Assembly: GCF_049546785.1 (NCBI RefSeq)
Contig: NZ_JBMWAN010000003.1
Coordinates: 558,001-622,000 of the forward strand
Direction: 5' to 3'
DNA length: 64,000 nucleotides
Origin: Nitrospira_D sp035465795
GTDB taxonomy: Bacteria; Nitrospirota; Nitrospiria; Nitrospirales; Nitrospiraceae
Part shown: in pieces, positions 7,193 through 15,482 of the stretch
How positions within the stretch are numbered: position 1 is the stretch's first letter
Layout: each line of letters opens with the position of its first letter
The notes under the pieces: model-generated
Database searches by the model: none
What the model was told of the DNA's origin: nothing
Seen by the model: only the letters and a program-made list of their open reading frames with translations
Made by a program: the position numbers and the translations under genes

Positions 7193-7789
7193 ATGAGCAG
7201 GGGCTGGATCGTAGGAGTTTCGCTGAGTTGTGTGGCATGTGTGGCCCAGTTGCCTCCGCTTGCGGATGTCGCCGAGCCGAAGGACGGGTTGGTGGTTGGT
7301 CGAGTGTCGGCGGTTATCATGGGAGAAAGAGCCCGAAAGTACGAGCCGGAAGTGCGATCCTTCGAGGTGGAGAATCAGGAGTCCCGCGAACGGTTCAACG
7401 TCGAGATTAAGTCCGATGATCGACAGTTCTCGATGGCCCTTCCCCCGGGAGACTATCGCCTCAATAGGGTGCAGATCAGTGAAGGTCCATTCATGTCGAT
7501 GGCGCAGCTGGATGCCGTGTTCTCCGTGGAGTCGAACGTGATGACCTATGTGGGGACATGGCGTTTCGGAGTGGATTCCCCCAAGTATGGACGCAAGATT
7601 GTGTTATCGATGATCGAGGACGAGCAGGATATGGCTCGGGCAGGCCAGACGGTGAAGGAGAGTTTTCCGGATTTCGCCGCTGTTCCTATGGTCAGGCGAC
7701 TTCCCGCCCCTCCCCAGAGCGAGGCCCGGCTGTATGAAGTTATGCCCTATCCCCGCAATCAGCAGTATTTCCGCCGACATAACTGGTAG
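7193..7789 (+). CDS. lipoprotein of unknown function upstream of apbE
   Basis: This 198-residue protein starts at an ATG preceded by GGAGG at 8 bases. An ATG 15 bases earlier, or one still further upstream, would put a long polar leader before the signal peptide. The signal ends Cys-Val-Ala-Cys, a probable lipobox. The mature part reads as a beta-rich domain with a P-P-G-D-Y-R turn, similar in style to small carboxypeptidase-regulatory-like or DUF2846-like domains, but I assign no function. Only 7 bp separate it from apbE, so the two are one transcript. It may help place or support the ApbE-dependent flavoprotein encoded on the other side of the divergent promoter. Confidence 0.75.
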   Translation: MSRGWIVGVSLSCVACVAQLPPLADVAEPKDGLVVGRVSAVIMGERARKYEPEVRSFEVENQESRERFNVEIKSDDRQFSMALPPGDYRLNRVQISEGPFMSMAQLDAVFSVESNVMTYVGTWRFGVDSPKYGRKIVLSMIEDEQDMARAGQTVKESFPDFAAVPMVRRLPAPPQSEARLYEVMPYPRNQQYFRRHNW

Positions 7790-7796
7790 GAGAATC

Positions 7797-8834
7797 ATGC
7801 AGCTTTTCCGTTGGTGTGCCGAGTCGCGTCCCGCCTTTTTGCTCTTGCTGTTACTCACCCTTACTGTTGCCTCAGGCTGCGCCGGGCGGTCGATGCAGCA
7901 GGAGCCCGTTGTCGTCAAGCGAACGCAGATGCATATGGGGACGCTGGTCTCAATCACAGCTGTGGCGGCTGATAAACAGGCTGCGCAGACTGCGATCGAG
8001 GCCGGGTTTTACGAGATCAAGCGATTAGAGCAGTTGCTGAGTACGTGGATTCCCGGCAGTGAATTGTCCGGGGTGAATCAGGCTGCGGGCAAACACGCTG
8101 TGGGCGTGAGTGGTGAAACGCTGGAGTTGGTTCAACGGTCGCTGGATATGGCGCGGTTGACCGAGGGGGGATTCAATATCGCGGTCGGACCGGCGGTGGA
8201 GGCCTGGAGCGTGACGGAGCGGCAGCACATTCCCACCCAGACGGAGCTTCAACAGCTAAGATCGGTAGTGGATTGGAAAAGTATTCAGATCGATCCGGAG
8301 GCCCGCACTATTTTTCTGCCCCGCCAGGGAATGCGAATTGATGTCGGGGGGATTGGGAAAGGGTATGCCGCAGATCGGGCTGTGGATGTGCTCCGGAAGG
8401 CCGGTGCGACAGGAGGTGTCGTCGCTTTGTCAGGTGACATCAAGACATTCGGGGATTTGCCAGGCATGAAGGGGTTTCCGGTCGGGATTCGACATCCTCG
8501 ACAGGACGGGGTGGTGGTGGCCACGATCGATCTCCAGGATGAAGCGATTTCCACGGCCGGGGATTACGAGCGCTACTTTGAACAGGACGGTATACGGTAC
8601 CACCATATCCTTGACCCGGTGTCATTGGAGCCTGCGCGCCTGTGTCAGAGTGTGACGGTCATCGCCAGGGAGGGGACCGTCGCAGATGGATTGGATACAG
8701 GAATTTTCGTGCTGGGGCCGGAACGGGGGATGGAGTTGGTGGAGCGGTTGCCGGATGTGGAAGCCGTCATCATCGATGTGCAGGGACGCATGATGGTGTC
8801 GTCGGGGCTGCGTGACCGACTGCGTTATCCCTAA
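7797..8834 (+). CDS. apbE: ApbE, FAD:protein FMN transferase (lipoprotein form)
   Basis: ApbE takes FMN from FAD and attaches it by a phosphoester to a Thr/Ser of exported flavoproteins. This 345-residue protein has a signal peptide with lipobox Ala-Ser-Gly-Cys, so it acts outside the cytoplasmic membrane. Family motifs are visible: H-M-G-T-L-V-S-I near the start of the mature part, D-V-G-G-I-G-K-G-Y-A-A-D in the middle, and S-T-A-G-D-Y-E-R followed by H-H-I-L-D-P towards the end. The start is chosen from the lipobox signal and AGGAG 5 bases upstream. The SGAT-motif protein at 4036-4713 is the obvious local substrate, and no NQR or RNF operon is in the window. Confidence 0.95.
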   Translation: MQLFRWCAESRPAFLLLLLLTLTVASGCAGRSMQQEPVVVKRTQMHMGTLVSITAVAADKQAAQTAIEAGFYEIKRLEQLLSTWIPGSELSGVNQAAGKHAVGVSGETLELVQRSLDMARLTEGGFNIAVGPAVEAWSVTERQHIPTQTELQQLRSVVDWKSIQIDPEARTIFLPRQGMRIDVGGIGKGYAADRAVDVLRKAGATGGVVALSGDIKTFGDLPGMKGFPVGIRHPRQDGVVVATIDLQDEAISTAGDYERYFEQDGIRYHHILDPVSLEPARLCQSVTVIAREGTVADGLDTGIFVLGPERGMELVERLPDVEAVIIDVQGRMMVSSGLRDRLRYP

Positions 8835-8865
8835 GCGGTGGATACGGCGTGAAATGAAGAGACTA

Positions 8866-10017
8866 TCAGCGAGCCGTTTTCAGATCGTAACTGATCGAGA
8901 ATTTGATGGGCCGCTGTGACCGGCCGAGCGGACGTGAGAGTTGAATCGGCGGGCCCTTTTCCACAGCATTCACGGCCGCTTGATCCAGCAGCACATTGCC
9001 GGAGCTTTTCGACACCTTCACATCGCTCATGGTTCCGTCGTCATGCAGTATCGCCACGAGGATGACTTTCCCCTGAATGCCTTCCGCTCGCAAGCCGGGC
9101 GGGTAGGGCTTCTCTAAGTCCTGAATCCATTTCCCCATCAAGTCGGCCAGCCAGCCGTCATCGGGTTTGGCGACTTTCGATTGGCTTGGCGGTGCGAGCG
9201 CCGCCACCTCCTGCCCTGGCGGTGCGGCCGCTTGTTGCGTCGCCGGAGTTTCCTGGCGCCTCGCCTGGTCGCTGAGAGGAGCCGTGTGTGTCGGGGTTAT
9301 GGGGGAGACCTCGTGTTGTGGGGCAGCTTCTGTCGTGGCCTGCGGTGGCGCTGTCACACTGGGTGCGGGGGCCGTCGGCGCTGCGGCCTGGCGGGACTCC
9401 ACCGGCGGGGCGGGCTGCTCGGAGGGATGGGGCGAAGACAAAGACGCCGGCGCCGGTGTTTCAACCGTGGGGGCGGGCTTCTGCGCGTCTTCCGGTGTGA
9501 CGATGGTCTTGGGCGGTGACGGAAGCTGCTCACGAACCGGTTCCGGTGCCGGCTCCAATTTCGCGGGAGCCGCGGTCTGCGGCGGCGGTTGTGGGATCGG
9601 TTCAGGCCGAGGCGGTGGAGGAGCCAGGGCCGGAGCAGGGGCCGGTGGAACGGGAGCCACGGGGACCGATGAGGGGCGCGGGGTCACTTCGGCGCGCGAT
9701 GGTTTGACGAGGGTCTCAGTGGGGGGTGGTTGAGCGGGCGACGGTGTCCGCTGGAGAGGAGGTGCAGTCGCGGCACGTGTCGGCTCAGGGGGAGTCGGCG
9801 GCGCGGCGCTTGTCGCAGCCTGAGACGCCGGGCTGGCGACCGGTTCGACCATGGCGACGTCCCACTGGAACGGCTTGGATTGCGGCGCCAGCTGCACCTG
9901 TTGCAGAAAAAGTGCGGCTCCGAGCGCGAGCGCTCCGTGCAGACACACCGAGGCCACCCATCCGGCAGTTCTCGCGCCACCGGCTCTTATTCGACCATGG
10001 GAATGGGCCATGGTCAC
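8866..10017 (-). CDS. tonB: TonB family energy transducer
   Basis: TonB spans the periplasm and uses the ExbB/ExbD proton motor to drive outer-membrane receptors. The 383-residue protein has one N-terminal membrane helix (about 18-38). A very long Pro/Ala-rich spacer (about 45-290) follows, then a C-terminal TonB domain with the Y-P-P-G-L-R-A-E-G-I-Q-G-K-V motif. The spacer is unusually long. The start is a GTG overlapping the exbD stop as GTGA; an ATG two codons later is possible. Gene order exbB-exbD-tonB on one transcript is standard. No TonB-dependent receptor gene lies in the window; the nearby porin lacks a visible plug domain. Confidence 0.9.
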   Translation of the reverse strand: MTMAHSHGRIRAGGARTAGWVASVCLHGALALGAALFLQQVQLAPQSKPFQWDVAMVEPVASPASQAATSAAPPTPPEPTRAATAPPLQRTPSPAQPPPTETLVKPSRAEVTPRPSSVPVAPVPPAPAPALAPPPPRPEPIPQPPPQTAAPAKLEPAPEPVREQLPSPPKTIVTPEDAQKPAPTVETPAPASLSSPHPSEQPAPPVESRQAAAPTAPAPSVTAPPQATTEAAPQHEVSPITPTHTAPLSDQARRQETPATQQAAAPPGQEVAALAPPSQSKVAKPDDGWLADLMGKWIQDLEKPYPPGLRAEGIQGKVILVAILHDDGTMSDVKVSKSSGNVLLDQAAVNAVEKGPPIQLSRPLGRSQRPIKFSISYDLKTAR

Positions 10018-10391
10018 AACCGGATCACCTCCAGGCTCACCTGTTGGAATCCGAGCCCGCGCACTTCGTCCACTACGGCAACAAATCGTTCGAGGACCGT
10101 CACTTTATCGGCCCGTACTACGACGGCGGACTCGCGCGATTGAGATTCCATCGCCGCGGGCAACCCTCCCTCGGGGACAGGGTTGTCATTGAGGTAGAGC
10201 CCCCCTTCCGCAGTCAGGGTAATGACCAAGGGCACATCTTTCCGGTCGCTGACCGATTTGGCCTTGGCGAGATTCACGGGGATTTGGCCGGTGCTGATGA
10301 AGGTGGCTGTGGTCAGCACGATGACGAGCAGGACCAGCATCACATCCACGAGCGGGATGACGTTGATTTGATCAACCTGCTGACGATCCAT
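10014..10391 (-). CDS. exbD: ExbD/TolR family proton-channel subunit
   Basis: This 125-residue protein has one N-terminal helix containing the conserved Asp (I-P-L-V-D-V-M-L-V-L-L), which carries protons in ExbB-ExbD motors, and a periplasmic C-terminal domain. Its start lies 20 bp inside the exbB 3' end and its stop overlaps the tonB start, so the three genes are translationally coupled. The association with tonB favours ExbD over TolR. Confidence 0.92.
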   Translation of the reverse strand: MDRQQVDQINVIPLVDVMLVLLVIVLTTATFISTGQIPVNLAKAKSVSDRKDVPLVITLTAEGGLYLNDNPVPEGGLPAAMESQSRESAVVVRADKVTVLERFVAVVDEVRGLGFQQVSLEVIRL

Positions 10392-10806
10392 GCTGCACCT
10401 TATACTCGGTCAGCAGTTCGCTGACGCGGCGGCGGAGGATGTTGTTCATCACGACGCAGGGAATAGCGACCAGCAGCCCGACCGCCGTGGCCTTCAAGGC
10501 CAGGCTGAGACCGATCATGATGGTATTGACCGCCATCGTGCCGGAGGTGCCCATCGTATGAAAGGTCATCATGATGCCGAGTACGGTGCCGAGCAGGCCG
10601 ATGTACGGCGCGTTAGCCGCCACGGTGCCGATGATTACCAGCCGTTTGGTCAGGGCGATCTCAAGGACCTGGACGTTAGGATACCGGGAAAAGTTGATCG
10701 CTCGATAGAACAGCCACCGTTCAACCGCCACGGCGACGGACCAGAGGCTCAAGCCCAGCAACAGGCCGATGATTCCGTAGTCCACCGCGTTTTTCAACGC
10801 GTCCAT
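10372..10806 (-). CDS. exbB: ExbB/TolQ/MotA family proton-channel subunit
   Basis: The 144-residue protein has three membrane helices and the family core A-P-Y-I-G-L-L-G-T-V-L-G-I-M followed by the L-K-A-T-A-V-G-L-L-V-A-I-P segment. It is much shorter than E. coli ExbB (244) and lacks most of the cytoplasmic loop, as in short ExbB forms of other phyla. The ATG at 10806 has AAGGAG about 6 bases upstream; an upstream alternative would add a Pro-rich leader. It is the first gene of exbB-exbD-tonB. Confidence 0.9.
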   Translation of the reverse strand: MDALKNAVDYGIIGLLLGLSLWSVAVAVERWLFYRAINFSRYPNVQVLEIALTKRLVIIGTVAANAPYIGLLGTVLGIMMTFHTMGTSGTMAVNTIMIGLSLALKATAVGLLVAIPCVVMNNILRRRVSELLTEYKVQHGSSAG

Positions 10807-10910
10807 AGGAAGCTCCTTTAGCCCCCGAAGTGAATGGGGCCCGGCAGGGTGAGGGGCCGGCATACCGGTTCATGAATGCCAGATGGAGAAAAGGCCTGTC
10901 AACTGGCAGG

Positions 10911-10933
10911 CAGTTGAAAAAGCCCGCCGGCTT
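10911..10933 (-). terminator. possible terminator after the ferric ABC operon
   Basis: On the minus strand AAGCC-GGCG-GGCTT (10933-10920) is followed by a short T-run (TTTC). It lies about 70 bp after the stop of the ABC ATPase gene. The stem is only 5 bp, so this is tentative. Confidence 0.4.
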
Positions 10934-10939
10934 ATTGAA

Positions 10940-10958
10940 GGTTCAGGCTCAGGTTGAG
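10940..10958 (+). repeat. 19-bp repeat, inverted copy at 16114-16132
   Basis: GGTTCAGGCTCAGGTTGAG here is identical to the reverse complement of 16114-16132. Both copies lie in intergenic DNA, one on each side of the fbpABC-fur block. Related but imperfect GGCTGAG/GGTTGAG stretches occur at 16070-16100. Confidence 0.8.
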
Positions 10959-11003
10959 AGAACGCACATTGAATCTTCGCTCTACCATAACTGCGGCCTC
11001 AGC

Positions 11004-12116
11004 CTATCGTGCTTCCGATGCGGCCGGCCCGGGGAAGAGGACGGTGTGGGTGGCCAGCACCCGCAATTCGACGGCGGTGCCTTCGTGATACACGCTCGTG
11101 GAGCCGGCGCTGCTATGCACGATCTGGCCCGAAGGGAGACTAACCGTATAGAGGTTCTCCGATCCTCTGAATTGTCGGGCGATGATGTGTGCGCCGGCGC
11201 CTTTGGCCGGAGTCAGCTGGATATCGTCTGGCCGGATCATCACCACCACAGGGGCGCCCTCTTCACAGGCGAGCGTGTTTGGAAATTCTCCCAGTTCCGT
11301 GTGCACCAGGCCGTTCTGAATTTCGCCCTGAATGAAATCGGCTTGCCCGACGAAATCCGCCACAAAGGGACTCGCTGGCATGTGGTAAATCAATTCCGGC
11401 GTGTCCATCTGCTCCAGGCGGCCGTGGTTGAGCACGGCGATCCGGTCGGCCATGGCAAAGGCTTCTTCATGGTCGTGCGTCACGAGGATCGTCGTTGTCT
11501 TGGTGCGCCGCAACAAGGCATGCAGTTCCTGACGCATCCGGCTGGCCATGTCCGGATCCAGGTTGCTGAAGGGCTCGTCGAGCAGGAGCACCACCGGGTT
11601 CTGCACCAGCGCCCGCGCCAGCGCGACGCGCTGTTGTTGGCCGCCGGAGAGTTCGTGCGGATAGCGCCGGTCGAATCCTTCGAGTCCTGTGAGGGTAAGC
11701 ATTTCTTGGACCCGGCATTTGCGCTCGCTTCTTGAAAGCTGCTGCAGACCAAACGAGATATTGTCGGCCACCCGCAGGTGCGGGAACAGGGCATATTCCT
11801 GAAAGACCATCCCGACGCGGCGCTGCTCGGTGGGGACGGTCAGATTCTGGCTGGACACAAGCCGGCCCGAGAGAAACAGCTCTCCTGCACGGACCGGCTC
11901 AAAGCCGGCAATGGCTCTGAGAATCGTGGTCTTTCCGCAGCCGGACGGCCCGAGGAGGCAGAGGATTTCGCCTTCCCGCGCGGCGAAGGAAATCTCGCGA
12001 ATCGCCGGCTGGCCGGTCTCATAGGCACAGGAGACCGAGCGCAGCTCCAGCACATTGGAGGCCGGTCGATAGAGGTCCGGTTGCATCGGTGCATGGTTGG
12101 TTTCAGTCTGTAGCAT
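11004..12116 (-). CDS. fbpC: ferric iron ABC transporter ATPase, FbpC/AfuC type
   Basis: This 370-residue ATPase has Walker A G-P-S-G-C-G-K-T-T, signature L-S-G-G-Q-Q-Q-R and Walker B L-L-L-D-E-P. Its C-terminal TOBE-like domain contains M-I-R-P-D-D-I, the layout of FbpC/PotA-type importers. The ATG at 12116 fits the family length; a longer reading would run back into the permease gene. It lies 29 bp after fbpB in the order fbpA-fbpB-fbpC. Together they import Fe3+ from the periplasm using ATP. The periplasmic protein partner and the adjacent fur gene support iron over polyamines. Confidence 0.9.
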   Translation of the reverse strand: MLQTETNHAPMQPDLYRPASNVLELRSVSCAYETGQPAIREISFAAREGEILCLLGPSGCGKTTILRAIAGFEPVRAGELFLSGRLVSSQNLTVPTEQRRVGMVFQEYALFPHLRVADNISFGLQQLSRSERKCRVQEMLTLTGLEGFDRRYPHELSGGQQQRVALARALVQNPVVLLLDEPFSNLDPDMASRMRQELHALLRRTKTTTILVTHDHEEAFAMADRIAVLNHGRLEQMDTPELIYHMPASPFVADFVGQADFIQGEIQNGLVHTELGEFPNTLACEEGAPVVVMIRPDDIQLTPAKGAGAHIIARQFRGSENLYTVSLPSGQIVHSSAGSTSVYHEGTAVELRVLATHTVLFPGPAASEAR

Positions 12117-12145
12117 GGCTTCTTTCCGCTCCCCTTCGCGCCTGA

Positions 12146-13729
12146 TTATGATGTCCGCCAGTCCTTGGACACGAGCAGCCAGAGTGCCGGCAAGCTCAGC
12201 AGCACGATCAGCAGGGCCGAGGGAGCCGCCAGTTGAAAATACTCTTCGCTCGCTTCGAGCCATACGCGGATGGCCAGGGTGTCGAATCCCACCGGGCGCA
12301 AGAGCAGGGTGGCCGGCAATTCCTTCATCGTCTGGAGAAACATCAAGACCCAGGCGACGATGAAGCCGTTGCGGACAAGCGGCAGGGTGACGCGGCGCCA
12401 GGTTTCACGCACGCCGAGTCCCAAGGTCCTGGCCACTTCTTCCAGGTTCGGCGTGATCTGCTGCAGTGCCGGCTCAAGCGACTGGAGTCCGGCCGGAAGG
12501 AAGTGGATCACGTAGGCCACGATCAGCAACAGCACCGTCCCGTAGAAAATCGGCATCAGTTTCAGGCACAGCACCAGTACTGCCAGGGCTGCAACCGGCC
12601 CGGGCAGCACATACCCGGCGTAGGCGGCCTGGAGGCAGCCGAGATTCAGGAGTGTCGGCCGCCGGCTGGCCAGGTACGCGAGGGGCAGTCCGATGAACAC
12701 CCCGGCGGTGGCAGCGGCGGCGGCCAGTAGCGCGCTGTTCCAGACGAATCCGTAGAACCGGCTGTCGATGATGGCCAGAGCCTCAGGCGACAAGCTCCAT
12801 TTCACCAGCAGAAACGCGGGCACGCCGAAGGACATCGCCACAATCCCGCCCAGCAGCGCGGTGATCGACAGAGTTCCGATCCAGCGGCAGCGGATCCGTT
12901 GCGGCGGACGATAGCGGCCGGTGGTTTGATAAAAGCGGCTGCGCTGCCGGAACCAGCGTTCGGTAACCAGGAACAGGAGGGCGAGCACGACAAGGAGCAC
13001 GCTCAGAATACTCGCCGCTGTGTTGTCGGACCGCCCGGTCATCTGCTGGAACACGGCATAGGTCAGGGTCTGGTACCGGAGCAGCGACACGGCGCCGAAA
13101 TCCGAGACGACATAGAGAACAACCAGGGCCACGCCGGCCGCAATCGAGGGGCGCATCAGGGGCAGCGTCACGCGCCAGAGCGTCATCATGCGGGACACGC
13201 CGCTGACCCGGGCCACTTCTTCAAACGACACGTTCAGGCTCAGGAGTGCGGTCCGCGTCAACAGATAGACGAAGGGAAAGGTATCCAGCGCCATGACGAG
13301 CGTGGTGCCCCAAAAGCTCTGCGGTGAGACGATGCGGCTTTGCGGTCCCGCCCAGAGCTGCCAGACCTGTTCCACCGGGCCGCCGAATCCTAGGAGATAG
13401 GTGTAGACGTAGGCCAGCACATAGGTCGGCATGGCCAGGGGGAGAATCAATGCCGCTTCCCACAGGCGCCGTCCGGGGAAGTCGAACCGTACGACAAGCC
13501 AGGCCGTGGAGACGCCGAGGATCAGCGTAAGCAAGGCGACGGCTCCCGCAAGCGAGACGGTGTTGAAGAGCAACTCGGGGATGCGCGTCGCCCAGAGGCG
13601 GGACCAGACGGCCGGGTCGGCTGTGACCGCCAGGAGCGTGACGTAGCCCAGCGGGAGCAGGATCAATCCTGCCGTGGCGATCGCCATGAGCTGCAGCGGC
13701 GAAGACAGGTGTTGGCGGAGCGTCGTCAC
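12146..13729 (-). CDS. fbpB: ferric iron ABC transporter permease, FbpB type
   Basis: The 527-residue protein contains two fused permease halves of about six helices each, as in FbpB/SfuB/HitB. Each half has a cytoplasmic loop with an E-x-A-x-x-x-G motif for docking the ATPase: E-E-V-A-R-V-S-G in the first and E-E-V-A-R-T-L-G in the second. It begins 15 bp after fbpA and is one transcript with it. Confidence 0.92.
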   Translation of the reverse strand: MTTLRQHLSSPLQLMAIATAGLILLPLGYVTLLAVTADPAVWSRLWATRIPELLFNTVSLAGAVALLTLILGVSTAWLVVRFDFPGRRLWEAALILPLAMPTYVLAYVYTYLLGFGGPVEQVWQLWAGPQSRIVSPQSFWGTTLVMALDTFPFVYLLTRTALLSLNVSFEEVARVSGVSRMMTLWRVTLPLMRPSIAAGVALVVLYVVSDFGAVSLLRYQTLTYAVFQQMTGRSDNTAASILSVLLVVLALLFLVTERWFRQRSRFYQTTGRYRPPQRIRCRWIGTLSITALLGGIVAMSFGVPAFLLVKWSLSPEALAIIDSRFYGFVWNSALLAAAAATAGVFIGLPLAYLASRRPTLLNLGCLQAAYAGYVLPGPVAALAVLVLCLKLMPIFYGTVLLLIVAYVIHFLPAGLQSLEPALQQITPNLEEVARTLGLGVRETWRRVTLPLVRNGFIVAWVLMFLQTMKELPATLLLRPVGFDTLAIRVWLEASEEYFQLAAPSALLIVLLSLPALWLLVSKDWRTS

Positions 13730-13744
13730 CAGGAGCCTCGTGCC

Positions 13745-14815
13745 TTAGCGGAGGCCCACTTGTTCAATGAGCGTCAACGTCGGCTCCCGGAGTTCGGCCA
13801 GCTTCGTCAGCGGGACCATCGCGGCGCGAAAGCTCTTCCGATCAATGAGCGCCGGATCAGCCTTGACCTCCGGATGCAGGGGGTATTCCTTGTCCAGGTC
13901 GGCGAACATCTTCTGCCCGGCTTGCGCCACGAGGAATTCGATGAGCAGTTTGGCGTTATCGGCGTGGGTGCTGGATTTGGTGATCCCGATGCCCGTGACA
14001 TTCATGATCGCCCCCATGGCGCCTTCGTTTTGATCCGGCATGAGGACGGCCAGCGGAGCGGTCGGTTGCGTCGCGAGATGGCGATAGACGTAGTAGTGAT
14101 TCACGATCCCCATGGCCACCTGGCCTTTGGCGACAGCGTCCACGATCTGGGAGCTTTTTTGATAGACCTGGGATCCTGCGTTGTCGCGCAGCCCGGTCAG
14201 GAACTGCCTGGTCCGTTCGTCGCCATGGGTGGCGCGAATGACCGAGACGCCGGCCTGGAGATATTCGCTGCCGGAGTTCGGAATGGCGATTTTGTCTTTC
14301 CATTGGGGGGCCGCCAGGTCGAGCAGCGAGTGGACCTGGCCAGGTTTCACCAGCGAGGTGTTATAGACGATGATCCAGAAGCGTCCGGACAGACCGACCC
14401 AGCTATTGTCCGCCGCACGGAATTGCGAGGGGATGGCCCGATCGACTTCACGCATATTGAGCGGGCGCAAGAGCCCCGCTCCTCGCGCGAGCTCAAGGCT
14501 GCCAGCGTCGTTCGTCAGCAGCAGGTCGGCCGGCGTCCGATCTCCTTCGGCTTTCAACCGGTTCACCAATTCTGTGGTCCCGGAGGACAACAGCTCGATT
14601 TGAATACCGGTTTTGGCGGTGAAGGCGTCGAATACGGGCTTGATGAGTCGTTCGGACCGGCCTGAATACACGGTCAACTTGTCGGCGGCCGGCGACGGAG
14701 CCGGAGCGAACAGGAATGCGCTCAGGGCGAGGGGGAGTGCGACCAGCATGGCCAGAACAAGCCGTCGACTACGCGATGCCCTCAGAGACTCATGCCGAAT
14801 GCCGAAGGAAGTCAT
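13745..14815 (-). CDS. fbpA: periplasmic ferric-iron-binding protein, FbpA type
   Basis: This 356-residue protein has a signal peptide (basic start, hydrophobic core about 19-38, Ala-rich end). The mature start K-L-T-V-Y-S-G-R is typical of FbpA. The paired tyrosines in N-H-Y-Y-V-Y-R match the Fe3+-binding tyrosines of the family. It captures iron in the periplasm and delivers it to FbpBC. It lies 70 bp downstream of fur on the same strand; an inverted repeat in that gap may be a Fur operator. Confidence 0.92.
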   Translation of the reverse strand: MTSFGIRHESLRASRSRRLVLAMLVALPLALSAFLFAPAPSPAADKLTVYSGRSERLIKPVFDAFTAKTGIQIELLSSGTTELVNRLKAEGDRTPADLLLTNDAGSLELARGAGLLRPLNMREVDRAIPSQFRAADNSWVGLSGRFWIIVYNTSLVKPGQVHSLLDLAAPQWKDKIAIPNSGSEYLQAGVSVIRATHGDERTRQFLTGLRDNAGSQVYQKSSQIVDAVAKGQVAMGIVNHYYVYRHLATQPTAPLAVLMPDQNEGAMGAIMNVTGIGITKSSTHADNAKLLIEFLVAQAGQKMFADLDKEYPLHPEVKADPALIDRKSFRAAMVPLTKLAELREPTLTLIEQVGLR

Positions 14816-14842
14816 AGGCGGTCCTCGCTCGGAAAATTGAAA

Positions 14843-14870
14843 TTGATAAATCCTCTCAACAAGTTATCAA
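14843..14870 (-). promoter_or_regulatory. inverted repeat/promoter upstream of fbpA, possible Fur site
   Basis: TTGATAA at 14843-14849 and TTATCAA at 14864-14870 form an inverted repeat with a 14-base gap. Read on the minus strand they coincide with a possible -35 (TTGATA) and -10 (TATCAA) separated by 16 bp. The half-sites resemble Fur half-sites (TGATAA). A run of eight T on the minus strand sits next to it, beyond the fur stop. Confidence 0.45.
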
Positions 14871-14885
14871 AAAAAACGGCGGGGG

Positions 14886-15317
14886 TCAATGACGGCAGCG
14901 GGAACAGAGGCCGTAGAGTTCGAGGCGGTGGGTCTTAATGGTAAACCCGTTGCGGGTGGCCACTTCTTCCTGGAGCTTTTCGATCTCGCAGTTTTCGAAC
15001 TCGACGATCTTCCCGCAACCGGTGCAGATCAGGTGGTCGTGGTGGCCTTTGTGGGAGATGTTGTCGTATTGCGTCTGGGTGCCGAAATGCCTGGCCTGGG
15101 CCAGGCCGGCTTCGCAGAACAGGTTGAGCGTGCGGTAGATCGTGGCCAGGCCTAGATGCGGGTCTTTTTTAGCCAGCTGGTGGTACATCTCTTCCGCCGT
15201 GATGTGTTCCTGCTTGAGAAAGGCGTCGAGGATGAGTTCGCGCTGGCGGGTCAGCTTGAGCTGATGCTTCGCGAGATGGTCGCGAAGTATCCCCATTTCT
15301 TTTTCGCTTTTAGCCAT
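14886..15317 (-). CDS. fur: ferric uptake regulator family repressor
   Basis: Fur proteins bind DNA when loaded with Fe(II) and repress iron-uptake genes. The protein has the winged-helix segment around L-T-R-Q-R and A-T-I-Y-R-T-L-N-L-F. The metal-binding region has H-H-D-H-L-I-C-T-G-C-G-K and a C-terminal C-S-R-C, giving two CxxC pairs for a structural zinc. I place the start at the ATG at 15317 (143 residues); 15350 and 15296 are possible, as no strong ribosome site is seen. Its position directly before fbpABC and its Fur-like targets in the window favour Fur over PerR or Zur, though these are hard to separate by sequence alone. Confidence 0.9.
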   Translation of the reverse strand: MAKSEKEMGILRDHLAKHQLKLTRQRELILDAFLKQEHITAEEMYHQLAKKDPHLGLATIYRTLNLFCEAGLAQARHFGTQTQYDNISHKGHHDHLICTGCGKIVEFENCEIEKLQEEVATRNGFTIKTHRLELYGLCSRCRH

Positions 15318-15420
15318 GGACACCAGCGCTGCCTCCCGTTCGGGCCCCATTTAAGACCAAATGAGGGGGACGGTCAAGGGGACAACAGGAAAAGTCGGAT
15401 GTCGGTTCACCCACAGGGGT

Positions 15421-15450
15421 TTGACGGTTCTCCCGGCGGGCGTTTATATT
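15421..15450 (+). promoter_or_regulatory. sigma-70-like promoter for the Panacea-domain gene
   Basis: TTGACG (15421-15426) and TATATT (15445-15450) are separated by 18 bp, 33 bp before the start at 15483. Confidence 0.6.
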
Positions 15451-15482
15451 GCGCGCTCTAACCGAACCAATGAGAACGGATC

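Noticed and set aside
9167..9733. 188-residue Gly/Ala-rich frame opposite tonB
   Set aside because: It mirrors the Pro/Ala-rich spacer of TonB in a GC-rich gene and has no independent domain or ribosome site.
13709..14665. 318-residue frame opposite fbpA
   Set aside because: FbpA has signal peptide, tyrosine pair and operon context. The opposite frame shows no motif.
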